64,000 nt of DNA from Microbacterium terricola (GCF_027943945.1 NZ_AP027141.1:372001-436000), one strand, 5' to 3'. Positions 25,799 through 36,967 are shown, counted from the stretch's first letter. Notes: a model not told the origin generated them from the letters alone. A program made the numbers and translations.

Positions 25799-26001
25799 TG
25801 ATCGGGTGTGCGCTCACGCGCGCCCTGTGCTGTGCCTCGGCGGAGCTCAGGGGGTGCCGCGCCACATCTCAGGGATCGGTCCTGTGAACAGGCCGCCCCC
25901 ACGGCATATCCACCACGCGAGCACGGCGGTCATTCGCCGCGCAGGTGGGTCTGTGGTGAAAACACCATCGCTGTCACCGTGCAGCACTACAAGGAGAGAA
26001 C

Positions 26002-26370
26002 GTGCCAACCATTCAGCAGTTGGTTCGCAAGGGGCGTGCGCCGAAGGTCACCAAGACCAAGGCTCCCGCGCTGAAGGCGAACCCGCAGCAGGCCGGCGTC
26101 TGCACCCGCGTCTACACGACCACCCCCAAGAAGCCGAACTCGGCGATGCGCAAGGTCGCCCGTGTCAAGCTCCGCAACGGCACCGAGGTCACCGCGTACA
26201 TCCCCGGTGAGGGCCACAACCTCCAGGAGCACTCGCTGGTGCTCGTGCGCGGCGGTCGTGTGAAGGACCTCCCGGGTGTCCGCTACAAGATCGTCCGCGG
26301 CGCCCTGGACACCCAGGCCGTCAAGAACCGCAAGCAGGCTCGCAGCCGCTACGGCGCGAAGAAGGGTTAA
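26002..26370 (+). CDS. rpsL: 30S ribosomal protein S12
   Basis: A 122-residue protein matching S12 end to end, including the universally conserved KKPNSAMRK segment and the basic C-terminal tail. S12 sits at the decoding centre and is the site of streptomycin-resistance substitutions; no unusual residue is evident. The start is GTG 26002, with AAGGAGA six bases upstream. It is the first gene of the str operon, followed five bases later by rpsG, under the TTGACC/TATCAT promoter. Confidence 0.98.
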   Translation: MPTIQQLVRKGRAPKVTKTKAPALKANPQQAGVCTRVYTTTPKKPNSAMRKVARVKLRNGTEVTAYIPGEGHNLQEHSLVLVRGGRVKDLPGVRYKIVRGALDTQAVKNRKQARSRYGAKKG

Positions 26371-26375
26371 GGACC

Positions 26376-26846
26376 ATGCCTCGTAAGGGACCCGCCCCGA
26401 AGCGCCCCGTCGTCAACGACCCGGTCTACGGCGCACCGATCGTCAGCCAGCTCGTGAACAAGATCCTCGTCGACGGCAAGAAGTCGCTCGCCGAGTCGAT
26501 CGTGTACACCGCCCTCCAGGGCGTCGAGGCCAAGAACGGCCAGGACGCCGTCGCCACGCTCAAGAAGGCGCTCGACAACGTGCGTCCGACCCTCGAGGTC
26601 AAGAGCCGTCGCGTCGGTGGCTCGACCTACCAGGTGCCGGTCGAGGTCAAGCCTCACCGCGCCAACACCCTCGCGCTGCGCTGGCTCGTCAGCTACGCCA
26701 AGGGCCGTCGTGAGAAGACCATGACCGAGCGCCTCCAGAACGAGATCCTGGATGCCTCGAACGGCCTGGGTGCCGCGGTGAAGCGCCGCGAAGACACCCA
26801 CAAGATGGCCGAGTCGAACCGCGCCTTCGCGCACTACCGCTGGTAA
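26376..26846 (+). CDS. rpsG: 30S ribosomal protein S7
   Basis: A 156-residue protein, the standard length for S7, with the N-terminal [10 protein letters not shown] start and the C-terminal helix that contacts the E site ([12 protein letters not shown]). S7 nucleates assembly of the 30S head. The spacing to rpsL is five bases and AAGGA precedes ATG 26376. In many bacteria S7 represses the str operon by binding its message; no such site is obvious here. Confidence 0.98.
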   Translation: MPRKGPAPKRPVVNDPVYGAPIVSQLVNKILVDGKKSLAESIVYTALQGVEAKNGQDAVATLKKALDNVRPTLEVKSRRVGGSTYQVPVEVKPHRANTLALRWLVSYAKGRREKTMTERLQNEILDASNGLGAAVKRREDTHKMAESNRAFAHYRW

Positions 26847-26932
26847 CCAGCATCCGGTCGTCCGGTTCCGGTCTCCTCGCAGACCGGAACCGGACACCCC
26901 ACGACATTCCCCACCACAAGTAAGGACACCCC

Positions 26933-29047
26933 GTGGCACAAGAAGTGCTCACCGACCTCAACAAGGTCCGCAACATCGGCATCATGGCGCACATCGATGC
27001 CGGCAAGACGACGACGACCGAGCGCATCCTGTTCTACACGGGCGTCAACCACAAGATCGGCGAGACCCACGACGGCGCTGCCACCACCGACTGGATGGAG
27101 CAGGAGCAGGAGCGTGGCATCACGATCACCTCTGCCGCTGTCACGTGCTTCTGGGACAAGAACCAGATCAACATCATCGACACGCCCGGTCACGTCGACT
27201 TCACGGTCGAGGTCGAGCGCTCGCTCCGCGTCCTCGACGGCGCCGTCGCCGTCTTCGACGGCAAGGAGGGCGTCGAGCCCCAGTCCGAGACCGTGTGGCG
27301 TCAGGCCGACAAGTACGACGTCCCCCGCATCTGCTTCGTCAACAAGATGGACAAGCTGGGCGCCGACTTCTACTTCACGGTCGACACGATCGTGAACCGC
27401 CTGAAGGCCAAGCCGCTCGTGCTGCAGCTGCCCATCGGCTCCGAGAGCGACTTCGTCGGCGTCGTCGACCTCGTCGAGATGCGCGCGCTGGTCTGGCCCG
27501 GCGACGCCAAGGGCGACGTGACCATGGGCGCCAAGTACGAGATCCAGGAGATCCCGGCCGAGCTCGCCGACAAGGCAGCGGAGTACCGCGAGATCCTCCT
27601 CGAGACGGTCGCCGAGTCCGACGAGGAGCTTCTCGAGAAGCACTTCGGCGGCGAGCCCCTCACAGTCGCTGAGATCAAGGGCGCGATCCGCAAGCTCACG
27701 ATCAACTCGGAGCTCTACCCGGTCCTGTGCGGCTCGGCGTTCAAGAACCGCGGCGTGCAGCCCATGCTCGACGCGGTCGTGGACTACCTCCCGTCGCCGC
27801 TCGACGTGCCCGCCATCGAGGCGCGCGACCCGAAGAACGAAGAGACCATCATCGAGCGTCACGCCGACCGCGACGAGCCGTTCGCGGCGCTCGCGTTCAA
27901 GATCGTCACGCACCCCTTCTTCGGTCGCCTGACCTACATCCGCGTCTACTCGGGTCACCTCGACTCGGGCGCCCAGGTCGTCAACGCGACCAAGGGCAAG
28001 AAGGAGCGCATCGGGAAGATCTTCCAGATGCACGCCAACAAGGAGATGCCGGTCGACTCGGTCACCGCCGGTCACATCTACGCGGTCATCGGCCTGAAGG
28101 ACACCACCACCGGTGACACCCTCTCCGACAGCCAGAACCAGGTCGTCCTCGAGTCGATGACGTTCCCGGAGCCGGTCATCGAGGTCGCGATCGAGCCCAA
28201 GACGAAGGCCGACCAGGAGAAGCTGGGTCTCGCGATCCAGAAGCTCGCCGAGGAGGACCCGACGTTCCGCGTCGAGCAGAACTCCGAGACCGGTCAGACC
28301 GTCATCAAGGGCATGGGCGAGCTGCACCTCGACATCCTCGTGGACCGCATGAAGCGCGAGTTCAAGGTCGAGGCCAACGTGGGCAAGCCCCAGGTCGCGT
28401 ACCGCGAGACGATCCGCAAGTCGGTCGAGAAGCACGACTACACGCACAAGAAGCAGACCGGTGGATCGGGTCAGTTCGCCAAGATCCAGTTCACGATCGA
28501 GCCTCTCGAGGTCACGGCCGACAAGACGTACGAGTTCGAGAACAAGGTCACCGGTGGCCGCATCCCGCGCGAGTACATCAGCCCGACCGACCAGGGCTTC
28601 CAGGACGCCATGAACGTCGGCGTGCTCGCCGGCTACCCCATGGTGGGCGTCAAGGCGATCCTGCTCGATGGCGCATCGCACGACGTCGACTCCTCGGAGA
28701 TGGCGTTCAAGATCGCCGGCTCGATGGGCTTCAAGGAGGCCGTCCGCCGCGCGAACCCGGTCATCCTCGAGCCGATCATGGCCGTCGAGGTGCGTACGCC
28801 CGAGGAGTACATGGGCGACGTCATCGGCGACCTGAACTCGCGTCGTGGCCAGATCCAGTCCATGGAGGATGCTGCGGGCGTCAAGGTCGTGCGGGCGAAC
28901 GTGCCGCTGTCCGAGATGTTCGGCTACATCGGCGACCTCCGCTCGAAGACCTCCGGCCGCGCCGTCTACTCCATGGAGTTCGACAGCTACGCCGAGGTCC
29001 CGCGCAACGTCATGGACGAGATCGTCCAGAAGACCAAGGGCGAGTAG
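26933..29047 (+). CDS. fusA: Translation elongation factor G
   Basis: A 704-residue GTPase that drives ribosomal translocation. G1 AHIDAGKTT (about 19-27), switch-[10 protein letters not shown] (about 83-90) and NKMD (about 137-140) are all present, followed by domains II-V with the conserved domain IV loop ([12 protein letters not shown]). The length is typical of canonical EF-G. GTG 26933 is preceded by AAGGA. It is the third gene of the str operon; a hairpin after its stop separates it from tuf. Confidence 0.98.
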   Translation: MAQEVLTDLNKVRNIGIMAHIDAGKTTTTERILFYTGVNHKIGETHDGAATTDWMEQEQERGITITSAAVTCFWDKNQINIIDTPGHVDFTVEVERSLRVLDGAVAVFDGKEGVEPQSETVWRQADKYDVPRICFVNKMDKLGADFYFTVDTIVNRLKAKPLVLQLPIGSESDFVGVVDLVEMRALVWPGDAKGDVTMGAKYEIQEIPAELADKAAEYREILLETVAESDEELLEKHFGGEPLTVAEIKGAIRKLTINSELYPVLCGSAFKNRGVQPMLDAVVDYLPSPLDVPAIEARDPKNEETIIERHADRDEPFAALAFKIVTHPFFGRLTYIRVYSGHLDSGAQVVNATKGKKERIGKIFQMHANKEMPVDSVTAGHIYAVIGLKDTTTGDTLSDSQNQVVLESMTFPEPVIEVAIEPKTKADQEKLGLAIQKLAEEDPTFRVEQNSETGQTVIKGMGELHLDILVDRMKREFKVEANVGKPQVAYRETIRKSVEKHDYTHKKQTGGSGQFAKIQFTIEPLEVTADKTYEFENKVTGGRIPREYISPTDQGFQDAMNVGVLAGYPMVGVKAILLDGASHDVDSSEMAFKIAGSMGFKEAVRRANPVILEPIMAVEVRTPEEYMGDVIGDLNSRRGQIQSMEDAAGVKVVRANVPLSEMFGYIGDLRSKTSGRAVYSMEFDSYAEVPRNVMDEIVQKTKGE

Positions 29048-29053
29048 CCCTCT

Positions 29054-29082
29054 GCGGGGTGCCTCCCTGGGAGGCATCCCGC
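29054..29082 (+). terminator. Hairpin between fusA and tuf
   Basis: GCGGGGTGCCTCCC (29054-29067) pairs with GGGAGGCATCCCGC (29069-29082) with one G-T wobble; the central bases form the loop. No T-tract follows, so it may be a partial terminator or processing site rather than a full stop. tuf is probably also read from upstream. Confidence 0.5.
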
Positions 29083-29104
29083 GAATCTCACAACTTCATA
29101 CATC

Positions 29105-29110
29105 TAAGCT
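29105..29110 (+). promoter_or_regulatory. Possible internal tuf promoter (-10 TAAGCT)
   Basis: The AT-richer spacer between the fusA hairpin and tuf holds TAAGCT, a TANNNT-type -10. No strong -35 is placed 17-18 bases upstream. A second candidate, TAGAAA, lies at 29123. A separate tuf promoter is common in Actinobacteria, and the site is offered on that basis. GAGGAGG near 29167 is the ribosome binding site. Confidence 0.3.
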
Positions 29111-29178
29111 AGAAACAACCCTGTAGAAATCCGGTCGCAAACCAGCGACCGGGTGCATCTCGTCCTGAGGAGGACCCA

Positions 29179-30372
29179 GTGGCCAAGGCCAAGTTCGAGC
29201 GGACCAAGCCGCACGTCAACATCGGAACGATCGGTCACGTCGACCACGGCAAGACCACGCTCACCGCAGCGATCTCGAAGGTGCTCGCCGACAAGTACCC
29301 GTCGGCCACCAACGTGCAGCGCGACTTCGCGTCGATCGACTCCGCTCCCGAGGAGCGCCAGCGCGGCATCACGATCAACATCTCGCACGTCGAGTACGAG
29401 ACCCCGAAGCGTCACTACGCGCACGTCGACGCCCCCGGTCACGCCGACTACATCAAGAACATGATCACCGGTGCCGCTCAGATGGACGGCGCGATCCTCG
29501 TGGTCGCCGCCACCGACGGCCCGATGGCTCAGACGCGTGAGCACGTGCTGCTCGCCAAGCAGGTCGGCGTCCCCTACCTGCTGGTCGCGCTGAACAAGTC
29601 GGACATGGTCGACGACGAGGAGATCCTGGAGCTCGTCGAGCTCGAGGTCCGCGAGCTGCTCGCGTCGCAGGACTTCGACGGCGACAACGCTCCCGTCGTC
29701 CGCGTCTCGGGCCTCAAGGCTCTCGAGGGCGACGCGCAGTGGACCCAGGCGATCCTCGACCTCATGGAGGCCGTGGACGAGAACATCCCCGACCCCGTGC
29801 GTGACAAGGACAAGCCGTTCCTCATGCCGATCGAGGACGTCTTCACGATCACCGGTCGTGGCACCGTCGTCACGGGCCGCGCCGAGCGTGGCACCCTGGC
29901 CATCAACTCCGAGGTCGAGATCGTGGGTCTGCGCCCGACGCAGAAGACGATCGTCACCGGTATCGAGATGTTCCACAAGCAGCTCGACGAGGCATGGGCC
30001 GGCGAGAACTGTGGTCTGCTCCTGCGCGGCACCAAGCGTGACGACGTCGAGCGCGGCCAGGTCGTCGTGAAGCCCGGTTCGGTCACCCCGCACACCAACT
30101 TCGAGGGCACGGCGTACATCCTGTCCAAGGAGGAGGGCGGCCGCCACAACCCGTTCTTCACGAACTACCGCCCGCAGTTCTACTTCCGCACCACCGACGT
30201 CACCGGCGTCATCACGCTGCCCGAGGGCACCGAGATGGTCATGCCCGGCGACACCACCGACATGACGGTCGAGCTGATCCAGCCCATCGCCATGGAAGAG
30301 GGCCTCGGCTACGCGATCCGTGAGGGTGGCCGCACCGTCGGCGCCGGCACGGTCACGAAGATCCTCAAGTAA
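29179..30372 (+). CDS. tuf: Translation elongation factor Tu
   Basis: A 397-residue EF-Tu, full length, with G1 GHVDHGKTT (19-27), the DAPGHADY switch-II motif and NKSD for guanine recognition, followed by beta-barrel domains II and III. It delivers aminoacyl-tRNA to the ribosome. GTG 29179 follows GAGGAGG. Only one copy lies in the window. It ends the str operon: a strong intrinsic terminator follows 22 bases after the stop, and the next gene is a surface adhesin rather than rpsJ. Confidence 0.98.
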   Translation: MAKAKFERTKPHVNIGTIGHVDHGKTTLTAAISKVLADKYPSATNVQRDFASIDSAPEERQRGITINISHVEYETPKRHYAHVDAPGHADYIKNMITGAAQMDGAILVVAATDGPMAQTREHVLLAKQVGVPYLLVALNKSDMVDDEEILELVELEVRELLASQDFDGDNAPVVRVSGLKALEGDAQWTQAILDLMEAVDENIPDPVRDKDKPFLMPIEDVFTITGRGTVVTGRAERGTLAINSEVEIVGLRPTQKTIVTGIEMFHKQLDEAWAGENCGLLLRGTKRDDVERGQVVVKPGSVTPHTNFEGTAYILSKEEGGRHNPFFTNYRPQFYFRTTDVTGVITLPEGTEMVMPGDTTDMTVELIQPIAMEEGLGYAIREGGRTVGAGTVTKILK

Positions 30373-30394
30373 CACCCGCTTCAACGCGATCCGG

Positions 30395-30433
30395 ACGGGG
30401 TCGGGCCTTCTGGCCCGGCCCCGTTCGTTTTTT
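30395..30433 (+). terminator. Intrinsic terminator of the str operon
   Basis: ACGGGGTCGGGCC (30395-30407) pairs with GGCCCGGCCCCGT (30412-30424) around a TTCT loop, with one G-T wobble, followed by a run of six T (30428-30433). This is the clearest classical rho-independent terminator in the ribosomal region. Confidence 0.9.
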
Positions 30434-30444
30434 CCCCGTGTCCC

Positions 30445-30473
30445 TTGACCCGGGGCCGCCGGAGGAATACCGT
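30445..30473 (+). promoter_or_regulatory. Promoter of the giant adhesin gene
   Basis: TTGACC (30445-30450) and TACCGT (30468-30473) lie 17 bases apart, starting only 12 bases after the tuf terminator T-run. The predicted start near 30480 gives a leader of about 53 bases with GGAGGGG (30519-30525) before the TTG start. The adhesin is therefore likely expressed independently of tuf. Confidence 0.65.
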
Positions 30474-30532
30474 CCAGTCAGCGAGACCCGCACCGGAGCC
30501 TGGGGAGGCATACGTACCGGAGGGGTGTCGTT

Positions 30533-33500
30533 TTGGGGGAGCCCTTGGGGGGCCTTCCGTCGGATGTCGACGAGGTTGGCGGAATGCAGAACGGTTCGGA
30601 TGCACAGGGTCACCGGCGCGTGGGGATGCGTCGGTCGCTGCGACAGCAGCGCGCCCACAGCGCCGCGTCACGACGCCGGTTCGCCGGCGGTCTCGTGGCG
30701 CTGCTCAGCGGCGCGCTGATCCTCACCGGCATCTCGCCGGCGAGAGCAGAGGAGACTGCGCCGACCTCGGATTCATCATCGGCTGAGGAGGAGGCGGCGG
30801 ACTCCGACGAGTCTGCCGCCTCCGAACCCGACGAGGACCCCGCGGCCTCACCGACGCCGTCGATCGCCGACGAGGCCTCACCGGCACCGTCGGCCCTTCC
30901 GTCCGACACGCCCACCGCCGAGCCCGAGCCGTCGCCGTCCGCCGATGCCGGTGACCCGGCGCCGACGACCGCGCCACGATCGCCGCGGGCGCGAGGGATC
31001 ACCCCGCTCGCTGTGAACGACGTCGGCGCCAACGGAACGGGCGCAGGGCCCGCGCCCGCTGCCGGTCAGGTCACCATCACCATCCGCAAGGGCGGCGACC
31101 GCAACGGGGGCACCACGATCGCAGCGCTGGGCGGCGCGCAGTTCGGGGTGTACGAAGCATCCAGCCTCACGGACGTCACGAACGCCACTCCCGTCGCCAC
31201 ATGCACCACCGACACGGCGCTCGACGCGGAGGGCCGCTGCTGGGTCACGGTGCCGACCCGCGGATCGGGCGCGGGATCGTCCACTGCGGGGTACGTCGTG
31301 CGGGAGATCGCGGCGCCGAGCGGCTACCGCATCCTCTCCACGTTCACGACCTCCACCAACGGCACAACGGTCGGTGCGACCCAGCCGTACTCGTTCTACA
31401 CCGGCCAGGTCGGGCCGACCCGGACGACCGCGCAGCGCACGTTCGCTCTGCCCGACGGCAACTTCCCGACGTACACCCCCGGCGCCGACAACCTGCGGTT
31501 CTCCGGCGGCACATGGGTCAATGCCCGCACCAACCCGGCCATCCCCCCGCAGTGCGGGCTCAACATCGCGCTGCTGGTGGATCTCTCCGGTTCGGTGAAC
31601 GGCGTCACCGGCGGCCAGCAGGCTGTCCGCGACTCGGCGACGGCGGTCATCGACGCCCTCACCGGCACACCTTCGCAGGTCGCGCTGCACACCTTCGGCA
31701 CGCTCTCGCCCGCGCCGAACCCGAACACGAACCCGACGATCCCCGGGTTCCCCGCATACGGCAAGAACGCCAATCTCGGCCTGCAGAGCGTCGCGACCGC
31801 CGACGCGGCCGCGCTGATCCGCGCCAAGGCGCAGAACCTCACCACCGCCGGTCTGCCCTCCACCCAGTACACGAACTGGGATGACGGCCTGTTCAAGCTC
31901 ATCGGGCTCGCCCCGAACCTCGACGGCGTGATCGTCATCACGGACGGCATGCCCACCCGGTACTCCCCGGGCGGCGCCGTCGGCGGCGGGGCGTTCACCC
32001 GCTTCATCGAGGTCGAGAACGCCGTCGCCTCGGCGAACGCCCTCAAGGCGCAGAGCGTCAAGGTGATCACCGTGGGCGTCGGCAACGGCGCCGCCGGCGA
32101 CGCGGCCCTCAACCTGCAGGCCATCTCGGGGCCCGCCGCAGGCAGCGACTACTACCAGGTGGGCTGGGCCGAGCTCGCGGCCCAGATGAAGGCACTCGCC
32201 CAGGCGAACTGCCAGGGCACGGTCAACGTGATCAAGCAGGGCATCCCGGCCGGCGGGACGTTCGCCGATCGGGCGGAGCGCGCCAACTGGCCGTTCACCG
32301 CGACCGCGCCGGGAGCGACCGTCCGGATCGATCAGGCGGGGACCGAGTTCGCGACCACCGCGTCCGGGCAGACCGGCCCGACCGGCGTCCTCGGCTTCCG
32401 CTCGCAGTTCGCCGGCACCACCGAGGCGCAGCGGCGCCTGAGCGTGACGGAGACCCCGTCGCCCCTGTACACACTGCGACCGTGGAGCGTCGCCGAGGGT
32501 GCGCACACCGCGGGCGACTACGCGCGCTGCACCGCCAGCTCCGCGCCGGACACACCGCTGGACATCACCAACGTCGTCAGCGGGTCGGCCCCCGGCTTCG
32601 TCGTCGACCCGATCAGCACGGCCACCGTCTCGTGCACGGTGATCAACCAGGCGCTCGATCAGACCGCTCGACTGCAGGTCGACAAGGTCTGGCGCATCGA
32701 CACGAACGGCGACGGCGCCTTCGAAGAGGTCACCGAGCCGAACGTGGAACCGACCGCGCTTCAGGTCGCCGCCGATCTGCAGCTCGGCGGAAACGCGGGC
32801 ATCTCGCCGATCGGCCCATGGAACTTCGGGCAGATCTACCCCGGGCTCGCGGTCGGCTCGACCGTCACCGTCTCGGAGTCCGTGCGCGGGCTCCCCGTGC
32901 TGTGCACGAACACGGCCGCCTACTCGCCTGCCCTCACCGACGGCAGGACCACGCTCTCCCTGACCACGCAGCAGGGCATCAACGTGGTCACCATCACGAA
33001 CACCGTCACCTGCGAGACCCGTCTGACGCTGGTGAAGTCGGTCACCGGCGGCGGCACCCCCGCGACGGACTGGACCCTCGACGCGATCGCCCCGAGCGGG
33101 GCGCTGGCGGGGCCGTCCGGCACGACAGGAGCCACCGCCCCGGTGACCGCCGGCGTCGTCTACCCCCTCGCCGAGAGCGCCGACACGGCCGCAGCGCAGG
33201 GCTACGTCCAGCGGTGGACGCCGTCGCTGCAGGCGCAATGGGCGGCCAACCAGGCGGCCGGAGCCACGGGATCCTGGACATGCGTGCAGGCCACCGGATT
33301 CGACGGGACCGAGCCGATCTGGGCGAGCAACCAGTACGACGGGCGCAACGGCGGCGTCACCGTCGCCACGGGCGGCTGGAGCAAGTGCGAGGCGATCAAC
33401 GACCCGAAGCCCGCGCTGCAGCTCGTGAAGCGGGTCCTGGTCGACGGTGTCACGACGACCGTCCCCGTCGGCGACCCGCGCTGGACGCTCGGCGCCTCGT

Positions 33501-36500
33501 GGACCGCCCTCACCTCGCTCGAGTCGGGCGGGACGACCGACGGCATCACCCCGTACCCGGGCACCCAGACGGCGGTCTCCGGGGGTGCGGGATTCGCCGC
33601 GACGCCTGTGCTGCCCGGCCACTACTCCCTGTCCGAGACCGGCGGCGCGGACGGCTACGTGAACGGCACGTCGTTCTCGTGCGCGGTCGACCGCGCCCCG
33701 TCGCAGACGGTGGTGCTGGGCTCGGGCGACCTGCTCCTCCAGGCGGGGGACACCGCTGTGTGCACGATCCTCAACAGCGCCGTGCCGGCCGAGGGCAGCA
33801 TCAGCAAGGAGGCGCGCGAGCCCGTCCAGAACGCGGACGGCACGTGGACGATCGTCTACGACATCACGGTGACCAACGGCTCCGCGGCATCGACGTTCTT
33901 CTACGACCTGAGCGACACCCTCGATTTCGGCGGCGGCCTCGTCCCGGACCTGACCGCCTCTACCTGGACGGGCCCCGACGGCATCGAGCACGACTTCGAC
34001 ACGCTCACCGAGACGCTGGCGACGGACGCCGGAGTCACGCCGGCGGAGGGTGAGCACGTCTACACGGTGACGGTGGTCGCCGACATCCTCGCCGGCACGG
34101 AGACCGGTGACACGTGGGAGTGCGAGCGCGACACGACGACTCCCGCCGCCGGCGGGTTCCTCAACTCGGTGACCCTGTCGACGGCGGATGCCGACGACGT
34201 CACGGTGTACGCGTGCGAGGAGCCGGCGTTCCCCGAGGTGACCAAGACCGCGGGCGTCCCGGTGTGGAACGCGGACGACGGCAGCTGGACGGTGTCGTAC
34301 GAGATCGCCGTGACCAACACGTCGCCCGAGGGGACGGGGGTCGCACTCCAGGCCGACCTCGTCGACACCCTGCCCGTGCTGCCCGATGGGTGGACCCTCG
34401 TCGGATCGTGGACCGCGGCCGCCGCGGACGACGCCACCGAGGATCCGACGGATGCTGAGGCCACCGCATCCCCCTGGGAGATCTGGTCGGGGGTGCTGCC
34501 AGCCGGCGCCACGTTCACGTACACGGTGACCGGTGAGCTCCAGCCGGACTCCGACGCCGTGCCGATCGGCGCCTGCGACGAGGGTGGCGGACTGGTGAAC
34601 GCCGCCACCGTGACCAGCGGGCGGATCGTCGACACCGATGACGACTGCGCCCAGATCGACACCCCCGAGCTCACGGTGGAGAAGACCGACGGGACGGCCG
34701 TCCAGCTCTCCGACGGCACCTGGCAGGTCGATTACACCGTCACCGTCAGCAACCCCGGCACGGTCGGCACGGTCTACACGCTCGAGGACGTCCCCGACCT
34801 CGGCACCGGGTTCACCGTGGTCGACGCGGACTGGGCAGGGCTGCCGGTGCCCGTCGACGACACGCCGATCGAGCCTGGCGGCTCCGACGCGTTCGTCTAC
34901 CGGGTCATCGCCGCCTTCGCGCCCACCGAGGGCGCCGAGCTCACCTGCGACGAGGACGACGGCGGCGCGTTCTACAACGTCGTGACGGTGACCTTCCCGG
35001 GCGGCGAGGACGACGACTCCGGCTGCGCGGAGCCCGGTGCGCCGACGATCCAGAAGTCGCCCGTCGCGACCGTCACCAACCCCGACGGCACCTCGACCAT
35101 CGCGTACGACATCGTCGTGGCCAACGACAGCGGCGTGACCGTCTTCTACACGCTGACCGACACGCGGCCGTCCGCCCCTGCCGGCACCACGATCACCGAC
35201 TGGCGCATCGACGGCGCGGTGTGGCCGGCCGACGATGTGCTCGCCGAGCGGTCGCTCGCGAGCGGGCGCACCCACACCTACCGCGTCACCGCCGTGGTGA
35301 CGCTCACGGAGACCGCCGTCCTCACCCCCGACGCGTGCGGCGAGGGCACAGCGGACGGCATCGCGATCATCAACGAGGCCGTGGTCACGAACGGCATCGC
35401 CACCGACGACGACGACGCGTGCACGACTGTCGAGGTGGACGACGTCGGGATCGAGAAGACCGCATCGAATCTGCCGGCCTCCGGGTCGGTCGAGCCGGGC
35501 GACACGTTCGACTACGTGCTCACGGTGACCAACGACGGGCCTCGTCCCGTGGCGGATGTCGTCGTCACCGACGCGGTGAGCGACCGTCTGGAGGTCACCG
35601 CGCTGACACTTCCGCCCGGGTGGGTCAACGACAACGCGGAGTTGGTCGACGCCGACAACACGGTGCGCGTGAGCACCCCGATCCTCGCCGCGGGCGCGAG
35701 CGTCGAGATCGTCATCACGGTCGAGTTCCTCCCCCGCGCCGCCGCGGACGAGCCGCCCGCCCTGATCGGCGACGAGCCGGCGCCGACGCCGCCGGCGCCG
35801 CTCGAGTCGCTCGTCAACGAGGCCTGCGTCGCGGCTGCGAGCGATGGCAACCCCGACAACGACTGCGACGAGCTCGAGATCGACACCAGGGAGATCACCG
35901 CTGTCCTCTACACCCGCTGCGTCAACGACGCACCGCTGCTCGGGTGGACGGTCGCGAAGTCCGCCCTGCTCGTGGACGAGCCGATCGACATGCTGTGGAC
36001 GCCGGACGACGCCTCCCCGGCGACGGTGCCCGCATCCGTCGCGCAGCAGGAGCCAGGCGGCACCGCGACCTGGACGCACGAGATCCGGTGGCCGGGCACG
36101 GCGTACTCACCGTCGGGCATCAGCATCGACTACCCCGGATGGCGCGCGATCCGGGCGGGCGATCTCGCGCCCGGCGGCGGCTACATCAACCCGGCGACCG
36201 GGCTGGTGATGACCCCGGCCGAGCAGAGCCTGTTCGTCTTCAACGGGCTGATCCTCGACCCGAGCGAGATCGACTTCGCCTGGCGCAGCGCGTCGACGGT
36301 CACCTTCACCGTGAACCCCGAGGTCAGCTTCGCGGTCACCTACCCGGACGCGACCCCCGACTGCGCGGGGGCGCGGCACACCGACGTGCGGATCGAGAAG
36401 ACGGCGAGCGTCCCTGAGACGGGCGCGGGCGACAGCTTCACCTACGACATCGACGTGCGCAACGTCAGTGACGACAGCGCCGCGGAGGGCGTGGTCGTCA

Positions 36501-36961
36501 CCGACGCCATCCCGGCCGAGCTGCGGGTGACCTCGGTCACGTGGGCCGGCCAGGGGGACCCCGAGACGTTCCCCTCGTGGGACACCTGCGCGGTCACCGG
36601 CCAGGACGGTGCGGGCTACGGTGGCACGCTCAGATGCGTGCTCACCGGGCCGCTGCAGCCGACCACGGTGGAGGACGGCGCGTCCGCGGCCCCCACGATC
36701 ACCCTGGGCGTGACGGTGCACCCTGCGGCAGCATCCGGTGTCATCACGAACATCGCCGTCGTCGACTATCACACGTTCGGCCACCCCGACGATCCAGGCC
36801 GTGACGCCGACGACGCGGTCGTCGTGCTGGACGAGCTGTCGGCGACAGGGGCCGTACCGCCCGCCTGGCCGACCGCCCTCGGCATCCTCTCGCTGCTGGC
36901 CGGCATCGCCGCCGTGCTCGCCGTCCACCGTCGCCGTCGCGACGGCGTGGCGGCCCACTGA
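30533..36961 (+). CDS. Giant cell-wall-anchored adhesin: VWA, SpaA-like and DUF11-type repeats
   Basis: A 2142-residue secreted protein. Start TTG 30533 has GGAGGGG seven bases upstream and gives a long signal peptide (hydrophobic core about 51-66, cleavage after A-R-A near 72). ATG 30626 would give a more usual 41-residue signal but has no clear ribosome binding site. An acidic Ser/Pro linker leads to a SpaA/prealbumin-like domain (about 178-290). A VWA domain follows (about 340-560) with MIDAS motif DLSGS and a T-D-G loop, then more SpaA-like segments. At least six DUF11/TIGR01451-type repeats start near 1087, 1234, 1378, 1503, 1638 and 1952. The C-terminus has a sorting signal LSATG (2102-2106), a hydrophobic helix and R-R-R-R. 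It is probably sortase-anchored and adhesive; the ligand is unknown. Confidence 0.88.
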   Translation: MGEPLGGLPSDVDEVGGMQNGSDAQGHRRVGMRRSLRQQRAHSAASRRRFAGGLVALLSGALILTGISPARAEETAPTSDSSSAEEEAADSDESAASEPDEDPAASPTPSIADEASPAPSALPSDTPTAEPEPSPSADAGDPAPTTAPRSPRARGITPLAVNDVGANGTGAGPAPAAGQVTITIRKGGDRNGGTTIAALGGAQFGVYEASSLTDVTNATPVATCTTDTALDAEGRCWVTVPTRGSGAGSSTAGYVVREIAAPSGYRILSTFTTSTNGTTVGATQPYSFYTGQVGPTRTTAQRTFALPDGNFPTYTPGADNLRFSGGTWVNARTNPAIPPQCGLNIALLVDLSGSVNGVTGGQQAVRDSATAVIDALTGTPSQVALHTFGTLSPAPNPNTNPTIPGFPAYGKNANLGLQSVATADAAALIRAKAQNLTTAGLPSTQYTNWDDGLFKLIGLAPNLDGVIVITDGMPTRYSPGGAVGGGAFTRFIEVENAVASANALKAQSVKVITVGVGNGAAGDAALNLQAISGPAAGSDYYQVGWAELAAQMKALAQANCQGTVNVIKQGIPAGGTFADRAERANWPFTATAPGATVRIDQAGTEFATTASGQTGPTGVLGFRSQFAGTTEAQRRLSVTETPSPLYTLRPWSVAEGAHTAGDYARCTASSAPDTPLDITNVVSGSAPGFVVDPISTATVSCTVINQALDQTARLQVDKVWRIDTNGDGAFEEVTEPNVEPTALQVAADLQLGGNAGISPIGPWNFGQIYPGLAVGSTVTVSESVRGLPVLCTNTAAYSPALTDGRTTLSLTTQQGINVVTITNTVTCETRLTLVKSVTGGGTPATDWTLDAIAPSGALAGPSGTTGATAPVTAGVVYPLAESADTAAAQGYVQRWTPSLQAQWAANQAAGATGSWTCVQATGFDGTEPIWASNQYDGRNGGVTVATGGWSKCEAINDPKPALQLVKRVLVDGVTTTVPVGDPRWTLGASWTALTSLESGGTTDGITPYPGTQTAVSGGAGFAATPVLPGHYSLSETGGADGYVNGTSFSCAVDRAPSQTVVLGSGDLLLQAGDTAVCTILNSAVPAEGSISKEAREPVQNADGTWTIVYDITVTNGSAASTFFYDLSDTLDFGGGLVPDLTASTWTGPDGIEHDFDTLTETLATDAGVTPAEGEHVYTVTVVADILAGTETGDTWECERDTTTPAAGGFLNSVTLSTADADDVTVYACEEPAFPEVTKTAGVPVWNADDGSWTVSYEIAVTNTSPEGTGVALQADLVDTLPVLPDGWTLVGSWTAAAADDATEDPTDAEATASPWEIWSGVLPAGATFTYTVTGELQPDSDAVPIGACDEGGGLVNAATVTSGRIVDTDDDCAQIDTPELTVEKTDGTAVQLSDGTWQVDYTVTVSNPGTVGTVYTLEDVPDLGTGFTVVDADWAGLPVPVDDTPIEPGGSDAFVYRVIAAFAPTEGAELTCDEDDGGAFYNVVTVTFPGGEDDDSGCAEPGAPTIQKSPVATVTNPDGTSTIAYDIVVANDSGVTVFYTLTDTRPSAPAGTTITDWRIDGAVWPADDVLAERSLASGRTHTYRVTAVVTLTETAVLTPDACGEGTADGIAIINEAVVTNGIATDDDDACTTVEVDDVGIEKTASNLPASGSVEPGDTFDYVLTVTNDGPRPVADVVVTDAVSDRLEVTALTLPPGWVNDNAELVDADNTVRVSTPILAAGASVEIVITVEFLPRAAADEPPALIGDEPAPTPPAPLESLVNEACVAAASDGNPDNDCDELEIDTREITAVLYTRCVNDAPLLGWTVAKSALLVDEPIDMLWTPDDASPATVPASVAQQEPGGTATWTHEIRWPGTAYSPSGISIDYPGWRAIRAGDLAPGGGYINPATGLVMTPAEQSLFVFNGLILDPSEIDFAWRSASTVTFTVNPEVSFAVTYPDATPDCAGARHTDVRIEKTASVPETGAGDSFTYDIDVRNVSDDSAAEGVVVTDAIPAELRVTSVTWAGQGDPETFPSWDTCAVTGQDGAGYGGTLRCVLTGPLQPTTVEDGASAAPTITLGVTVHPAAASGVITNIAVVDYHTFGHPDDPGRDADDAVVVLDELSATGAVPPAWPTALGILSLLAGIAAVLAVHRRRRDGVAAH

Positions 36962-36967
36962 CCGCGG

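Noticed and set aside
30878..36079. Very long open frame on the minus strand opposite the adhesin gene (over 1700 codons)
   Set aside because: It is Arg/Gly/Ala/Asp-rich with no domain, as expected for the antisense of a high-GC gene whose third positions are G/C. The plus-strand frame has clear domains, a signal peptide and a sorting signal.
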